A program made the position numbers and the translations under genes. From DXYV01 sp045543215 (lineage in GTDB: Bacteria > Bacillota > Clostridia > Oscillospirales > Oscillospiraceae), in the NCBI GenBank assembly GCA_045543215.1, contig JAZQMD010000181.1, positions 1 through 18,825 on the forward strand: a DNA stretch of 18,825 nucleotides. The letters run 5' to 3'. Shown here in pieces: positions 1 to 9,150 of this stretch; positions within the stretch are counted from its first letter, which is position 1; every line of letters starts with the position of its first letter. The notes below the pieces were generated by a model. The model was not told the DNA's origin and made no database searches. It saw nothing but the letters and a program-made list of their open reading frames with translations.

Positions 1-624
1 CTCACAGAACGACATGGCTACGATCCGACTTATGATGTAACTTTGCTTCTTAGTAGGGCAGATGGACCGGTGGATTTGGTGGTGCGCCGCAACGGGGAAA
101 AGTTGACGCTGGAAGACATTCCCCTCAGCCTTGCTGAGTACGAGTATGAGGGCGTAAGCGCCCAGCGGTACGGACTGATTTTTGTTCGGCGGGATGCCAC
201 GATCCTGGATAGACTGAGCCTGGGCTGGAACCAGACTATGAATTTTGTACGGTTAGTGCGGCTGAGCTTGTCTGATTTGATTCATGGACAGGTAGGAATT
301 AAGGAAATGTCGGGAGTCATCGGTATTGTGGATACGATCAGCTCGGTGGGGGCCCAATCCCAGACGGTAGCTGCGGGAGTTAAGAACGTGTTGTTTTTTG
401 CTGCATTCATCGCTGTCAATCTGGCGGTTATGAACCTGCTGCCGATTCCGGCCCTGGATGGGGGACGTATTTTCTTTGTGGTGATAAATAGTCTCTTTTT
501 CCTCGTGGCCCGTAAGCGGATTGATCCAAAGTACGAAGGCTATATCCATACTGTGGGATTTGTGCTGCTGCTGGCTCTTATGGTGGTGGTGGCTGTGGGC
601 GATGTGTGGAGAATTGTCGCCTAG
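1..624 (+). CDS. rseP: RseP-family site-2 metalloprotease, C-terminal part
   Basis: The reading frame is open from base 1, so the gene begins upstream of the window; the HEXXH zinc motif of this M50 family is not included. The visible part starts in a PDZ-like segment (PVDLVVRRNGEKLTLEDIPL). It continues through a membrane-proximal region with MSGVIGIVDTIS, a hydrophobic helix ending in NLLPIPALDGGR, and a last transmembrane segment near the C-terminus. The LDG motif (Asp codon at 457-459) supplies the third zinc ligand in this family. RseP/RasP proteases cut transmembrane substrates such as anti-sigma factors and leftover signal peptides within the cytoplasmic membrane. It is followed after 53 nt by ispG in the same direction, matching the dxr-rseP-ispG-polC order common in Clostridia; dxr would be expected just upstream. 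The family call is firm; the substrate is unknown. Confidence 0.93.
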   Translation, partial: LTERHGYDPTYDVTLLLSRADGPVDLVVRRNGEKLTLEDIPLSLAEYEYEGVSAQRYGLIFVRRDATILDRLSLGWNQTMNFVRLVRLSLSDLIHGQVGIKEMSGVIGIVDTISSVGAQSQTVAAGVKNVLFFAAFIAVNLAVMNLLPIPALDGGRIFFVVINSLFFLVARKRIDPKYEGYIHTVGFVLLLALMVVVAVGDVWRIVA

Positions 625-677
625 AATTTCATTTAGATTTTACCTAGTTTAATTTAGAAGGGAGATGAGAGGATTTG

Positions 678-1715
678 ATGACCAGACAGATCAACGTTGG
701 GGGTGTGTCCGTAGGGGGAGGAGCCCCCGTGTCCATTCAATCTATGACCAATACCGTGACTCACGATGTGGAGGGCACCTTGGATCAAATTAAGGCTTTG
801 GCCACAGCAGGGTGCAGCATTGTCCGGGTAGCTGTGCCGGATATGGCGGCAGCCAAAGCCATTCCAGCCCTAAGGGATGGTAGTCCCCTTCCTTTGGTGG
901 CCGATATTCACTTTGATTATAGGCTGGCTTTGGCTGCAGTGGAGGGAGGCATTCATAAGATTCGGATTAACCCGGGAAATATTGGTGGTGAGGATAGGGT
1001 GCGTGCTGTGGCAGAGGCGTGTAGAGCCAACCGTGTGCCCATTCGTATTGGGGTCAACGGAGGTTCTTTGGAAAAGAACCTGTTGGCAAAATACGGCGGT
1101 CCTACGGCCGAGGCCTTGGTGGAGAGCGCCCAAGGACACATCCGTTTGCTGGAGCGATTTGGTTTTGAGGATATCTGTGTCTCTCTAAAATCTTCCAGTG
1201 TGCCGGTGACCATGGCGGCTTATGAGTTAATGAGTAAGACCGGTACTTATCCGCTCCATCTGGGGGTCACCGAGGCGGGGACGGCCCGTATGGGGACGAT
1301 GAAATCCGCAGTCGGAATTGGGGGGTTACTGGCCCGTGGGATCGGCGATACCTTCCGGGTTACCCTCACCGCAGATCCGGTGGAGGAGGTTACCGTTGCA
1401 AAGGATATTCTTCGGGCAGTAGGTCTGCTACGGGATGGGCCGGAGCTGATTGCCTGTCCTACCTGTGGGCGTACCAAGATCAGTTTGATCCCCCTGGCCA
1501 GTCAGGTGGAGGAACTGCTGAAGAGTGTGGACAAGCCTATCACGGTAGCGGTTATGGGATGCGTGGTCAACGGTCCTGGCGAAGCACGGCATGCCGATGT
1601 GGGACTGGCGGGTGGAAATGGTGAGGGTGTGCTCTTTCGAAAAGGGGAAATTGTGCGCAAGGTTCCAGAGGAGCAGCTGCTTCCCGCACTGATGGAACTG
1701 ATCGAGACTTTGTAA
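678..1715 (+). CDS. ispG: 4-hydroxy-3-methylbut-2-enyl-diphosphate synthase (MEP pathway)
   Basis: IspG reductively converts 2-C-methyl-D-erythritol 2,4-cyclodiphosphate to HMBPP, the next-to-last step of MEP isoprenoid synthesis, in the cytoplasm with a 4Fe-4S cluster. The N-terminus (MTRQINVGGVSVGGGAPVSIQSMTNT) is a clear family signature. The cluster ligands are visible as C260 and C263 (CPTCGRT), C295 and E302 (CVVNGPGEARHADVG); their spacing matches the E. coli enzyme, shifted by ten residues. At 345 residues it is the usual bacterial length, without the insert domain of plant enzymes. I chose ATG 678 because it gives the normal MTRQ start; a TTG directly before it (675) is also possible. 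A purine-rich ribosome-binding stretch lies at 657-673. It sits between rseP and polC, 16 nt before polC, and is probably co-transcribed with them. It implies an MEP rather than a mevalonate route. Confidence 0.97.
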   Translation: MTRQINVGGVSVGGGAPVSIQSMTNTVTHDVEGTLDQIKALATAGCSIVRVAVPDMAAAKAIPALRDGSPLPLVADIHFDYRLALAAVEGGIHKIRINPGNIGGEDRVRAVAEACRANRVPIRIGVNGGSLEKNLLAKYGGPTAEALVESAQGHIRLLERFGFEDICVSLKSSSVPVTMAAYELMSKTGTYPLHLGVTEAGTARMGTMKSAVGIGGLLARGIGDTFRVTLTADPVEEVTVAKDILRAVGLLRDGPELIACPTCGRTKISLIPLASQVEELLKSVDKPITVAVMGCVVNGPGEARHADVGLAGGNGEGVLFRKGEIVRKVPEEQLLPALMELIETL

Positions 1716-1731
1716 GGAGGGATGGATATCC

Positions 1732-4700
1732 ATGTCAGACTCAGGCAGCATCCCTTTTTTGAAAACCTTCACCCGCTGTGCTTTTTCCGACGAGGTACGT
1801 CGGGCCTTGAAGGATTGTGCGGTATCCGTACAAATTGAAAAATCGAGCCGCGTTATGCGGCTGCAACTGGACAGCGCCGGGATAATTCCGGCGGCTGTCC
1901 TTTCCTGCGTGCGCCAGGTGCTGATGGAGACTTTCAATCTAAGGAACATAGAAATTTCCTGCTCTCATAGTATGGAGAAGGCCCCTGAGAAGGCTGCACT
2001 CACCAGGCAGGGTTTGTCCTCCATTCAAAAGGGAGAGGGCACCACTTCAGCGGCTAAGTCAACGGGGCAGGAGAGTGCCCAGGACGCCTTTCGCCGTACC
2101 CAGGCCATGCGCGAAGCTGCTTTGCAGGCGGTTTCATCTGCTCCCATGAAGGGATTGGAGAAAAAGGGCAAGGAACATGTTATCTTTGGAAAAGTTAATC
2201 TTCGCAAAGCAGTTACCCCCATTGGAGAGCTAACTATGGATATGGGCAACGTGGTTGTGGAGGGGGATGTGTTCAATGTAGAGCACAAGGAGCTTACCCG
2301 GCGCAGGGCATGGGTGATAAGCTTTGACATAACTGACTACACCGGTTCTATTCGGGTTAACCGGTTTATGGAGGAGGAAGAGGCCAAGGCTATTGTCAAG
2401 GGGGTGAAAATGAGAAAAGGGGGTGGCCCCCGGCTGCGGGTACAGGGTTCGTTGACCATGAGCCGTTACGAGGGGGAGATGGTTCTGGAGCCCCTTGGTA
2501 TTCTTGAAACCAAGAAAGAAATCCGAAAGGACAAGGCCCCAATGGGGGAGAAGCGGGTAGAGCTGCACTTACATACTCGGATGTCCACTATGGATGGTTT
2601 GGTAGATGCTGGGGCGGCTGTAAAGCGGGCCATTTCCTGGGGACACGAGGCGATTGCCATCACTGATCACGGGGTGGTGTCCGCTTTCCCTGATGCATGG
2701 CATGCAGGGGATGGGAAAATCAAGATCATCTACGGAGTAGAAGCCTATTTCCAGAACGATGTGGATGAGCGCGTGGCTGTCCATGGATCGGGAGGTGGTC
2801 GTCCCCTAGCGGGAGCGTTCATTGCCTTTGATCTGGAGACTACGGGACTGGATAAACGCACAGACCGAATCATTGAGATCGGGGGAGTGCGTGTATGTAA
2901 TGGGCAGGTGGAGGATACCTTTGCCCAGTTTGCAAATCCAGGCCATGCTCTTGGGGCTACAACCGTCTCCCTCACCGGGATTACGGACGATATGCTTAAG
3001 GGGGCTCCCAGCCCGGAGGAGGCTGTACGGGCCTTTTTGGATTGGGCGGGGGATCTCCCTCTGGTGGCCCATAATGCTGAGTTTGATGTGGGCTTTCTTC
3101 GGGAGACTTGCCGTCGAGAGGGCTGGGATTTTGCTCCTTTATGGATGGACACCCTTGTGTTGGCCCAATATTTATGTCCCCAGTTGCCAAATCACCGACT
3201 GGATACGGTAGCCAACCACCTTGAACTTCCGCCCTTCCAGCACCATCGTGCCTTTGATGATGCGGCTATCTGCGGTCAAATATTTCAAAGACTGGTTAGC
3301 CGTATGGAGGCCGAGGGGGTGACGGTAGTAGACCAGGTTAATCCCTTACTGGCCACCAAAAAACGGGGAGGGAGGGGGCGACGGAGCGCCAATCACCTGA
3401 TTATTTTGGCCAAAAACCAGGCGGGGCTACGTAACCTTTATAAGCTGGTATCTATCTCTCATTTGGAGCACTTCAGCCGCTTTCCAATTATGCCGAAGTC
3501 TCTGATTAATGAGAACCGGGAGGGGCTTATTCTTGGCTCTGCCTGCGATGCAGGGGAGCTTTTCCGGGCTGTTGTGGACGGAAAGGATGATGAGGAGCTA
3601 CTGCGTATTGCCTCCTGGTATGATTACTTAGAGATACAACCCCTATCCAATAACGCCTATCTTCTTCGCCCGAGTAAAGAGGGGCGATTAGTGGCCCGGG
3701 GATTGGAAGACCTGCGCAATTTTAACCGCAAGGTGGTAGAGCTTGCGCACCGCCTGGGCAAGCCGGTGTGTGCGACTGGAGATGTTCATTTCCTAGACCC
3801 GGAGGAAGAGATCTACCGGCATATCCTTTTGACGGCTAAGGAGTACCCGGATGCCGATTATGACAACCCTCTGTATCTGCGCACGACAGATGAGATGCTG
3901 GAGGAGTTTGCTTACTTGGGTGAGGAGACAGCACGGAAGGTGGTGGTAGATAATCCCAAGTCTATTGCAGATCGCTGCGAGCGGGTGGTTCCCCTACCAA
4001 AGGGACTGTTTACCCCCAAGCTAGATGATTCGGAAGGGGAGCTGAAGCGGCTTGTATGGGGGAAGGTCCACGATCTATATGGGCCGGAACCGCCCCAGAT
4101 TGTGGTGGACCGGATCAATACAGAACTGGGAGATATCATTGGCTGTCATTACGATGTGATCTATATGTCTGCGCAGAAGCTGGTGCAAAACTCCCTGGAG
4201 CATGGTTATCTGGTGGGCTCCCGTGGCTCAGTGGGATCTTCCCTTGTGGCTTTTATGTCAGGGATTACCGAGGTCAATTCTCTTCCGGCCCACTATCGAT
4301 GCCCCAGCTGCAAGCATGCTGATTTTGATTATGGGCCGGCCAACGACTACGGTTGTGGGGCAGACATGCCCGATGCATCCTGTCCGGTGTGCGGTACCCT
4401 GTATGTGAAGGACGGATTCAATATTCCCTTTGAGACCTTCCTGGGGTTTGGAGGAGATAAGGTGCCTGATATTGATTTGAATTTCTCCGGGGAATATCAG
4501 GCCAGTGCCCACAAATATACTTTTGAGCTTTTTGGTCGCGACCATGTGTTCCGGGCGGGCACAATTGGTACCGTTGCGGAGAAGACGGCTTTTGGTTATG
4601 TGCTCAAATATCTGGAGGGGAAAGGAAAGAAGGTGTCTAAGGCAGAGGAGCTGCGTTTGGCCCGGGGCTGCGTAGGGGTGCGCCGCACGACTGGACAGCA

Positions 4701-5919
4701 CCCTGGGGGTATGGTGGTCATTCCACAAGATAAGGAAATCTATGATTTCTGCCCCGTCCAGCATCCTGCCGATGATAAGGACTCGGGCATCATCACGACC
4801 CACTTTGAATATCATTCCATGGAGGCCAATCTTTTGAAGCTGGACATGCTTGGCCATGACGATCCTTCCATGATCCGTATGCTGGAGGACATTACTGACA
4901 CTGGTATGAATGCTAGGCACATTCCTTTGGATGATCCTAAGACTATGTCCATTTTCAGCTCTTCCAGGGTTTTGGGATATGAGGATGATCCGATTCTTGG
5001 GCCTACCGGGGCCACGGCAGTGCCTGAGTTTGGTACCTCCTTCGTCCGAGGCATGTTGGAGGATACACTTCCTGACCGCTTTGATCTACTGGTACGTTTG
5101 TCTGGATTTTCTCATGGCACTGACGTGTGGCTGGGAAATGCCAAAGACCTGATTATCAGTGGCACTGCATCGGTCAATCAGACCATAGGCTGCCGGGATG
5201 ATATTATGATTTACCTAATTGAAAAAGGCTTTGATCCCAAGCGGGCCTTTAAAGTTATGGAGTCGGTGCGCAAAGGGAAGGGGCTGCCCGAAGGGGCGGA
5301 GGAGGAGATGCGGGAGCGGGGAGTACCAGACTGGTATATCGGTTCCTGCAAAAAGATTGTCTATCTTTTTCCGAAAGCCCATGCAGTAGCCTATGTGATG
5401 ATGGGCTTTCGCATCGCTTGGTTCAAGGTTCATGATCCTTTGGCTTTTTATGCGGCCTATTTTACCATCCGGGCCAAAGCTTTTGATGAAAAGTATATGT
5501 GCCGGGGGATGGATATGGTAAAGGCCAAGATGGAGGAAATTAATCAGAAAAAGAACGCGAAGGAAAAGAAGGATCGTCCCTCGGCCGTAGAGGAAGATAT
5601 GCTGGTCACCCTGGAGGTGTGTTATGAGTTCTATCTTCGGGGCTTCACCTTTACGCGTATGGATGTCCAGAAGTCCCACGCAACTCACTTCCTGATTGAC
5701 CGGGAGAGCAAGGCCTTGATCCCACCCTTTACCTCTATTGCCGGTCTGGGGGAGACGGTAGGTCTGGATATTATGGAAAGCCGTGAAGGGAAAGAGTTTA
5801 TTTCCATTGAAGAGTTTTCTTTGGCATGTCACAAGGCATCAGCCACCCAGCTGGCCCAGATGAAGGAGGCGGGAGCCTTTGGGAATCTGCCTGACACCAG
5901 CCAGCTTACCTTGTTTTAA
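1732..5919 (+). CDS. polC: DNA polymerase III alpha subunit, PolC type
   Basis: This is the Gram-positive replicative polymerase with built-in 3'-5' proofreading, 1395 residues (B. subtilis PolC is somewhat longer). Domain order: N-terminal domain (about 1-90) and linker, OB fold (about 146-262), PHP domain beginning at ELHLHTRMSTMDG (about 276) and interrupted by a DnaQ-like exonuclease (about 362-525), the rest of PHP, then the polymerase core. Exonuclease residues D367/E369 (DLETTGL), D452 (HNAEFD) and H505/D510 (HRAFDDA) form the DEDDh set. The palm carries GSRGSVGSS near 830, D913/D915 in PDIDLNF and a third Asp, D1038, in KLDMLG. Zinc-ribbon cysteines are C857, C860, C875, C884 and C887. 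The protein ends in QLTLF, a beta-clamp-binding motif. ATG 1732 is preceded by AAGGAGG (1714-1720). All key residues are intact. Co-directional with ispG. Confidence 0.98.
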   Translation: MSDSGSIPFLKTFTRCAFSDEVRRALKDCAVSVQIEKSSRVMRLQLDSAGIIPAAVLSCVRQVLMETFNLRNIEISCSHSMEKAPEKAALTRQGLSSIQKGEGTTSAAKSTGQESAQDAFRRTQAMREAALQAVSSAPMKGLEKKGKEHVIFGKVNLRKAVTPIGELTMDMGNVVVEGDVFNVEHKELTRRRAWVISFDITDYTGSIRVNRFMEEEEAKAIVKGVKMRKGGGPRLRVQGSLTMSRYEGEMVLEPLGILETKKEIRKDKAPMGEKRVELHLHTRMSTMDGLVDAGAAVKRAISWGHEAIAITDHGVVSAFPDAWHAGDGKIKIIYGVEAYFQNDVDERVAVHGSGGGRPLAGAFIAFDLETTGLDKRTDRIIEIGGVRVCNGQVEDTFAQFANPGHALGATTVSLTGITDDMLKGAPSPEEAVRAFLDWAGDLPLVAHNAEFDVGFLRETCRREGWDFAPLWMDTLVLAQYLCPQLPNHRLDTVANHLELPPFQHHRAFDDAAICGQIFQRLVSRMEAEGVTVVDQVNPLLATKKRGGRGRRSANHLIILAKNQAGLRNLYKLVSISHLEHFSRFPIMPKSLINENREGLILGSACDAGELFRAVVDGKDDEELLRIASWYDYLEIQPLSNNAYLLRPSKEGRLVARGLEDLRNFNRKVVELAHRLGKPVCATGDVHFLDPEEEIYRHILLTAKEYPDADYDNPLYLRTTDEMLEEFAYLGEETARKVVVDNPKSIADRCERVVPLPKGLFTPKLDDSEGELKRLVWGKVHDLYGPEPPQIVVDRINTELGDIIGCHYDVIYMSAQKLVQNSLEHGYLVGSRGSVGSSLVAFMSGITEVNSLPAHYRCPSCKHADFDYGPANDYGCGADMPDASCPVCGTLYVKDGFNIPFETFLGFGGDKVPDIDLNFSGEYQASAHKYTFELFGRDHVFRAGTIGTVAEKTAFGYVLKYLEGKGKKVSKAEELRLARGCVGVRRTTGQHPGGMVVIPQDKEIYDFCPVQHPADDKDSGIITTHFEYHSMEANLLKLDMLGHDDPSMIRMLEDITDTGMNARHIPLDDPKTMSIFSSSRVLGYEDDPILGPTGATAVPEFGTSFVRGMLEDTLPDRFDLLVRLSGFSHGTDVWLGNAKDLIISGTASVNQTIGCRDDIMIYLIEKGFDPKRAFKVMESVRKGKGLPEGAEEEMRERGVPDWYIGSCKKIVYLFPKAHAVAYVMMGFRIAWFKVHDPLAFYAAYFTIRAKAFDEKYMCRGMDMVKAKMEEINQKKNAKEKKDRPSAVEEDMLVTLEVCYEFYLRGFTFTRMDVQKSHATHFLIDRESKALIPPFTSIAGLGETVGLDIMESREGKEFISIEEFSLACHKASATQLAQMKEAGAFGNLPDTSQLTLF

Positions 5920-5957
5920 AGAGGAGGGAGTTTTCCCGTCCGTCTTGTAATAAAATA

Positions 5958-5986
5958 TTGACAGAAAAGATTTAGTGTGATAGCAT
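5958..5986 (+). promoter_or_regulatory. SigA-type promoter of the his operon
   Basis: A perfect -35 box TTGACA (5958-5963) is separated by exactly 17 nt from the -10 box TAGCAT (5981-5986). TGA precedes the -10, giving an extended -10 element. Transcription would start near 5993, leaving a leader of about 77 nt before hisZ. It lies in the only sizeable gap (150 nt) between polC and hisZ, so the his genes can be transcribed separately from polC. Seen directly in sequence; activity is inferred. Confidence 0.8.
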
Positions 5987-6013
5987 ATTAGCGTAGTAAA
6001 GTAAAATCCGCTT

Positions 6014-6044
6014 ATGCCTCTGCCCTGTCAGGTAGGAGGGGCAT
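6014..6044 (+). other. Hairpin in the his operon leader
   Basis: ATGCCTCT (6014-6021) can pair with AGGGGCAT (6037-6044) through eight base pairs including one G-T wobble, enclosing a 15-nt loop. A competing six-pair stem, TGCCCT (6021-6026) with GGGGCA (6038-6043), uses the same 3' arm. No run of T follows, so it does not look like a terminator or classical attenuator. It lies a few nucleotides upstream of the hisZ ribosome-binding site (GGGGAG, about 6055-6060), where it could influence translation or mRNA stability. The function is speculative. Confidence 0.35.
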
Positions 6045-6069
6045 TGGGTATAGAGGGGAGAGAGACCAT

Positions 6070-7236
6070 TTGAAAAATGTCAATACCCCGGAGGGAACTC
6101 GGGACCGCTTGTTTGCCGAATGCCGGGAGCGCCGGGGTGTACAGGGGGCTTTGATTGCCCTGTTCCAGCAGCGAGGTTACCAGGAGGTTATCACCCCTGA
6201 GGTAGAGTTTTATGATGTGTTTACCCAGTCGGGTAATCCCTTGCCACAGGAATCTCTTCTAAAGATTATTGACCGTAGTGGGAAAATCATGGTCATGCGG
6301 CCTGACTGCACCATACCCATAGCCCGGGTAGCGGCAACCAAGCTTAATGCAGTTCCTCTGCCCCAGCGGCTGTATTATGACCAGACGGTGTTTCGCTCCG
6401 GTCAGGCCCACCAGGGAGGAAACAGTGAAATCGCCCAGTGTGGGATTGAAATGATCGGGGCCATGGGGGCTAAAGCGGATCTGGAGATGGTAGCCATGGC
6501 GGTAGATGCCCTACGGGCTTGCGGTCTGGAGAGGTTCCACATTGAGTTGGGCCATGCGGATTTTTTTCGTTGCCTGGTATCTAATATGGATATGCCGGCA
6601 GAGGAGTTGGAACAGGCTAGGACTCTGATTGAAGGGAAAAATTTTGCCGCTTTGGATGATCTGCTGAGGCCTTATGGGACAAAGCCGGCTTGTGCGGCCC
6701 TCTCTAGGCTGCCCTATCTGTTTGGGGGTCTGGAGATTCTGGACGAAGCAGAGAAGCTGTCGGGGCAAAATGAGGCCCTGAATTATTTGAGAAGGCTGTA
6801 CCGGGAGCTGGAATATGCGGGTTATGGAGACTGTGTGCGTTTTGATTTGGGGATGGTTCACCAGATTGACTATTACACTGGTGTGGTTTTCCGGGGCTAT
6901 GTAGAAGGTGCGGGCGCTTCGGTTCTCTCCGGCGGTCGATATGACAAGCTGGTGGAGCGTTTTGGACGGAGGGGAGAGGCCACCGGTTTCTCCGTGGATG
7001 TAGATGCGGTGGCAGGATGCCTGTCTCCCGTGCCGGTTCCAGACCTGGAGATGGTGGTTCACTTTGGAGAGGGGCAGCTTGCCCGAGCCCTGGCGACAGT
7101 GGATAGGCTTCCGGCGGGCACTTGTGAACTCTCTCCACGCCGGACTCTGGAGAGTACCCTGAAGCTGGCGAGAGAGAAGGGGGCTACTCAGGTGCTGGTG
7201 CTGGAGAGTGGGACAGAAAGGCTGGTAGAGGTATGA
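6070..7236 (+). CDS. hisZ: ATP phosphoribosyltransferase regulatory subunit HisZ
   Basis: HisZ is a catalytically dead paralogue of histidyl-tRNA synthetase that assembles with short-form HisG and is needed for its activity and histidine feedback control. The 388-residue protein has the class II synthetase core: TPEGTRDRLF at the start, a motif 1-like region around QEVITPEVEFYDVF, and RPDCTIPIARV. A motif 2 region (AHQGGNSEIAQCGIEMIG) lacks the usual catalytic arginine. LGMVHQIDYYTGVVF and SGGRYDKLVERFG follow, and the motif 3 GLER-type sequence is replaced by GFSVDVD. These losses argue against a real HisRS, and the adjacent short hisG supports HisZ. About 70 C-terminal residues resemble a reduced anticodon-binding-like region. 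The start is TTG 6070 with GGGGAG about ten bases upstream. The stop overlaps the hisG start in an ATGA quartet. First gene of the operon. Confidence 0.94.
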   Translation: MKNVNTPEGTRDRLFAECRERRGVQGALIALFQQRGYQEVITPEVEFYDVFTQSGNPLPQESLLKIIDRSGKIMVMRPDCTIPIARVAATKLNAVPLPQRLYYDQTVFRSGQAHQGGNSEIAQCGIEMIGAMGAKADLEMVAMAVDALRACGLERFHIELGHADFFRCLVSNMDMPAEELEQARTLIEGKNFAALDDLLRPYGTKPACAALSRLPYLFGGLEILDEAEKLSGQNEALNYLRRLYRELEYAGYGDCVRFDLGMVHQIDYYTGVVFRGYVEGAGASVLSGGRYDKLVERFGRRGEATGFSVDVDAVAGCLSPVPVPDLEMVVHFGEGQLARALATVDRLPAGTCELSPRRTLESTLKLAREKGATQVLVLESGTERLVEV

Positions 7237-7871
7237 ACAGGCTTCGCATTGCCCTGACTAAGGGGAGACTTCAGGACAAGTCGGTGGAACTTTTCGAGGC
7301 CGCAGGCCTGGACTGTGCCCCTATTAAGAGTCCAGGCCGCCGATTGATCCATTCTATCCCAAACTATCCCCTTGATGTAGTTTTGGCGAAGGCTCCCGAT
7401 GTAATTACCTATGTTGAGCACGGAGTATGTAGTCTGGGTGTGGTGGGGAAGGACACTATTTTAGAGAAGGGTGGGCCCTTCTACGAAGTACTGGATCTGA
7501 GTTTTGGAAAGTGTCGCTTTGCTCTGGCAGTAAAAGAGGGAAGCGACTTTTACGGTACTTATAAGACTAGGCGCATTGCCAGCAAGTATCCAAATGTCAC
7601 CCGGGCCTTTTTTGAAAAGAAAGGAATGGATGTATCTATCATCAAGATTGAGGGTAGTGTAGAACTGGCCCCTATCCTCGATCTAGCCGATGGTATTGTG
7701 GATATTGTGGAGACTGGAGCCACTTTGAAGGAAAACGGCCTTATTCCTATTGAGGATGTGACTCAGGTATCTGCCAGGCTTATTGTCAACACAGCATCTA
7801 TGAAGCTATACCGGGATCAAATATTAGATTTTATAGCCAAATGTGAGCAGGAGGTGAATCGACAGAAATGA
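7233..7871 (+). CDS. hisG: ATP phosphoribosyltransferase, short-form catalytic subunit
   Basis: HisG condenses ATP with PRPP to make phosphoribosyl-ATP, the committed step of histidine synthesis. At 212 residues it is the short form (HisG-S), which lacks the C-terminal ACT-like regulatory domain and depends on HisZ, encoded immediately upstream. The start LRIALTKGRLQDKSVELFEAAG, the segment VEHGVCSLGVVGKDTI and the PRPP-binding loop DIVETGATLKENGL (about residues 156-169) are diagnostic. ATG 7233 overlaps the hisZ stop by 4 nt, and the hisG stop overlaps the hisD start by 4 nt. This arrangement implies tight translational coupling and roughly matched expression of the two subunits. Confidence 0.97.
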   Translation: MNRLRIALTKGRLQDKSVELFEAAGLDCAPIKSPGRRLIHSIPNYPLDVVLAKAPDVITYVEHGVCSLGVVGKDTILEKGGPFYEVLDLSFGKCRFALAVKEGSDFYGTYKTRRIASKYPNVTRAFFEKKGMDVSIIKIEGSVELAPILDLADGIVDIVETGATLKENGLIPIEDVTQVSARLIVNTASMKLYRDQILDFIAKCEQEVNRQK

Positions 7872-9148
7872 TCCACATCATCAAGGCCGACGGTATGGTT
7901 GAGAAAGAAAAGATTACGGCTATGCAGACGCGAGCAGCTCAGGTGGGTGAGAAGGTCGGTGTCGCCGTTAGCGAAATTATGGAGGCGGTGCGGGTACAGG
8001 GATTTTCAGCGGTGAGGGATTATTCCCTGAAATTTGACAGAGCCGAACCACGGGAAGTCTCTCAGGAGGAGATTCAGGTGGCCTATGAACGCTGTCCCAA
8101 GGAACTGGTTGATGCACTGGAGAAGGCGGCAGCTAATATCCGGGACTACAATGAAAAGCTGCTGGTCAAGACACAGGAATGGATTTCCCCCGATGGTGGG
8201 ATTGTAGGCAGGATGGTACGGGGGCTGACCCGGGTGGGCCTATACGTTCCTGGCGGCACGGCTGCCTATCCCTCCTCGGTATTGATGAACGCAGTCCCTG
8301 CCAAGGTGGCAGGAGTGGAAGAGTTGATTATGGTCACTCCACCTACGGAAAACCTGAACAATGCAGTACTTGTGGCGGCCAAGATTGCCGGTGTGGATCG
8401 GGTAATCGCCGTGGGAGGGGCCCAGGCGGTGGCTGCGTTGACCTATGGGGCTGGATTTATCCCAAGAGTGGACAAACTGGTGGGACCTGGTAACGCCTTT
8501 GTGGCGGCGGCCAAACGCATGGCCTATGGACGGCTGGATATTGATATGATTGCCGGTCCCTCTGAGGTGTTGGTCATTGCTGATGAGACTGCCACAGCTA
8601 AATATGTTGCTGCAGACCTGCTCAGTCAGGCTGAGCATGATCCTCTGGCCTCCGCTGTCCTGCTTACAACCAGTATGAAGCTGGCTCAGGAGGTAGATCG
8701 TGAAATCGTCCGCCAAATGGATTACCTCACCCGCTCTGAGATCATGGAGCAATCTCTAAAGGACTTTGGCTGTGCCATTGTGTGTCCGGATTTGGATACC
8801 TGCGCGGTACTTGCCAATGAGATTGCCCCGGAGCATCTGGAAATTGTCACGGCTGATCCCAGGGCCTTGCTACCCAAGATCAAGAATGCCGGGGCGGTTT
8901 TTTTGGGGTCCTGGTCACCGGAGCCCTTGGGAGATTACATGGCCGGGCCAGACCATGTGCTGCCCACCTCGGGAACGGCCCGTTTTTTCTCTCCTCTGTC
9001 GGTAGATAGCTTTTTAAAGACAACAAGTATCATTGCCTACGACCGACCGTCTTTGGAGAAGGTGCATAACCAGATTATCAGCCTGGCGCTCAGTGAGAAA
9101 CTCACGGCGCATGCCAATTCTATTCGGGTTCGGTTTGAGGAGGATTGA
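7868..9148 (+). CDS. hisD: Histidinol dehydrogenase
   Basis: HisD carries out the final two NAD-dependent oxidations, L-histidinol to L-histidinal to L-histidine, using a zinc ion. The 426-residue protein has the expected motifs GGAQAVAALTYG, GPGNAFVAAAKR, DMIAGPSEVLVIADE, QAEHDPLASAVL, PEHLEI and GDYMAGPDHVLPTSG. Zinc ligands Q254, H257, D356 and H415 and catalytic E322/H323 line up with the E. coli enzyme at a nearly constant offset. The length is normal. ATG 7868 lies within the ATGA overlap with hisG; the stop is 2 nt before the preferred hisB ATG. In many bacteria hisC would follow here; in this genome hisB follows directly. Confidence 0.97.
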   Translation: MIHIIKADGMVEKEKITAMQTRAAQVGEKVGVAVSEIMEAVRVQGFSAVRDYSLKFDRAEPREVSQEEIQVAYERCPKELVDALEKAAANIRDYNEKLLVKTQEWISPDGGIVGRMVRGLTRVGLYVPGGTAAYPSSVLMNAVPAKVAGVEELIMVTPPTENLNNAVLVAAKIAGVDRVIAVGGAQAVAALTYGAGFIPRVDKLVGPGNAFVAAAKRMAYGRLDIDMIAGPSEVLVIADETATAKYVAADLLSQAEHDPLASAVLLTTSMKLAQEVDREIVRQMDYLTRSEIMEQSLKDFGCAIVCPDLDTCAVLANEIAPEHLEIVTADPRALLPKIKNAGAVFLGSWSPEPLGDYMAGPDHVLPTSGTARFFSPLSVDSFLKTTSIIAYDRPSLEKVHNQIISLALSEKLTAHANSIRVRFEED

Positions 9149-9150
9149 AT

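Noticed and set aside
1428..1949. Minus-strand frame of 173 codons across the ispG-polC junction.
   Set aside because: It overlaps two well-supported genes, has no family motifs and no convincing ribosome-binding site.
4258..4920. Long open reading frame antisense to polC (220 codons); a similar one of 205 codons lies at 5215-5832.
   Set aside because: Both lie fully inside polC, whose domains and catalytic residues are intact in the sense frame. The antisense proteins show no recognisable family, and such shadows are expected from the codon bias of the sense gene.
5920..5957. Possible terminator after polC (GGGAGTTTTCCC).
   Set aside because: The stem is only about four base pairs with no following T-run, so read-through into the his promoter region cannot be excluded.
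6070..7236. Considered a second histidyl-tRNA synthetase (hisS) instead of hisZ.
   Set aside because: Catalytic arginines of motifs 2 and 3 are missing, the protein is shorter than HisRS, and a short-form hisG overlaps its stop.
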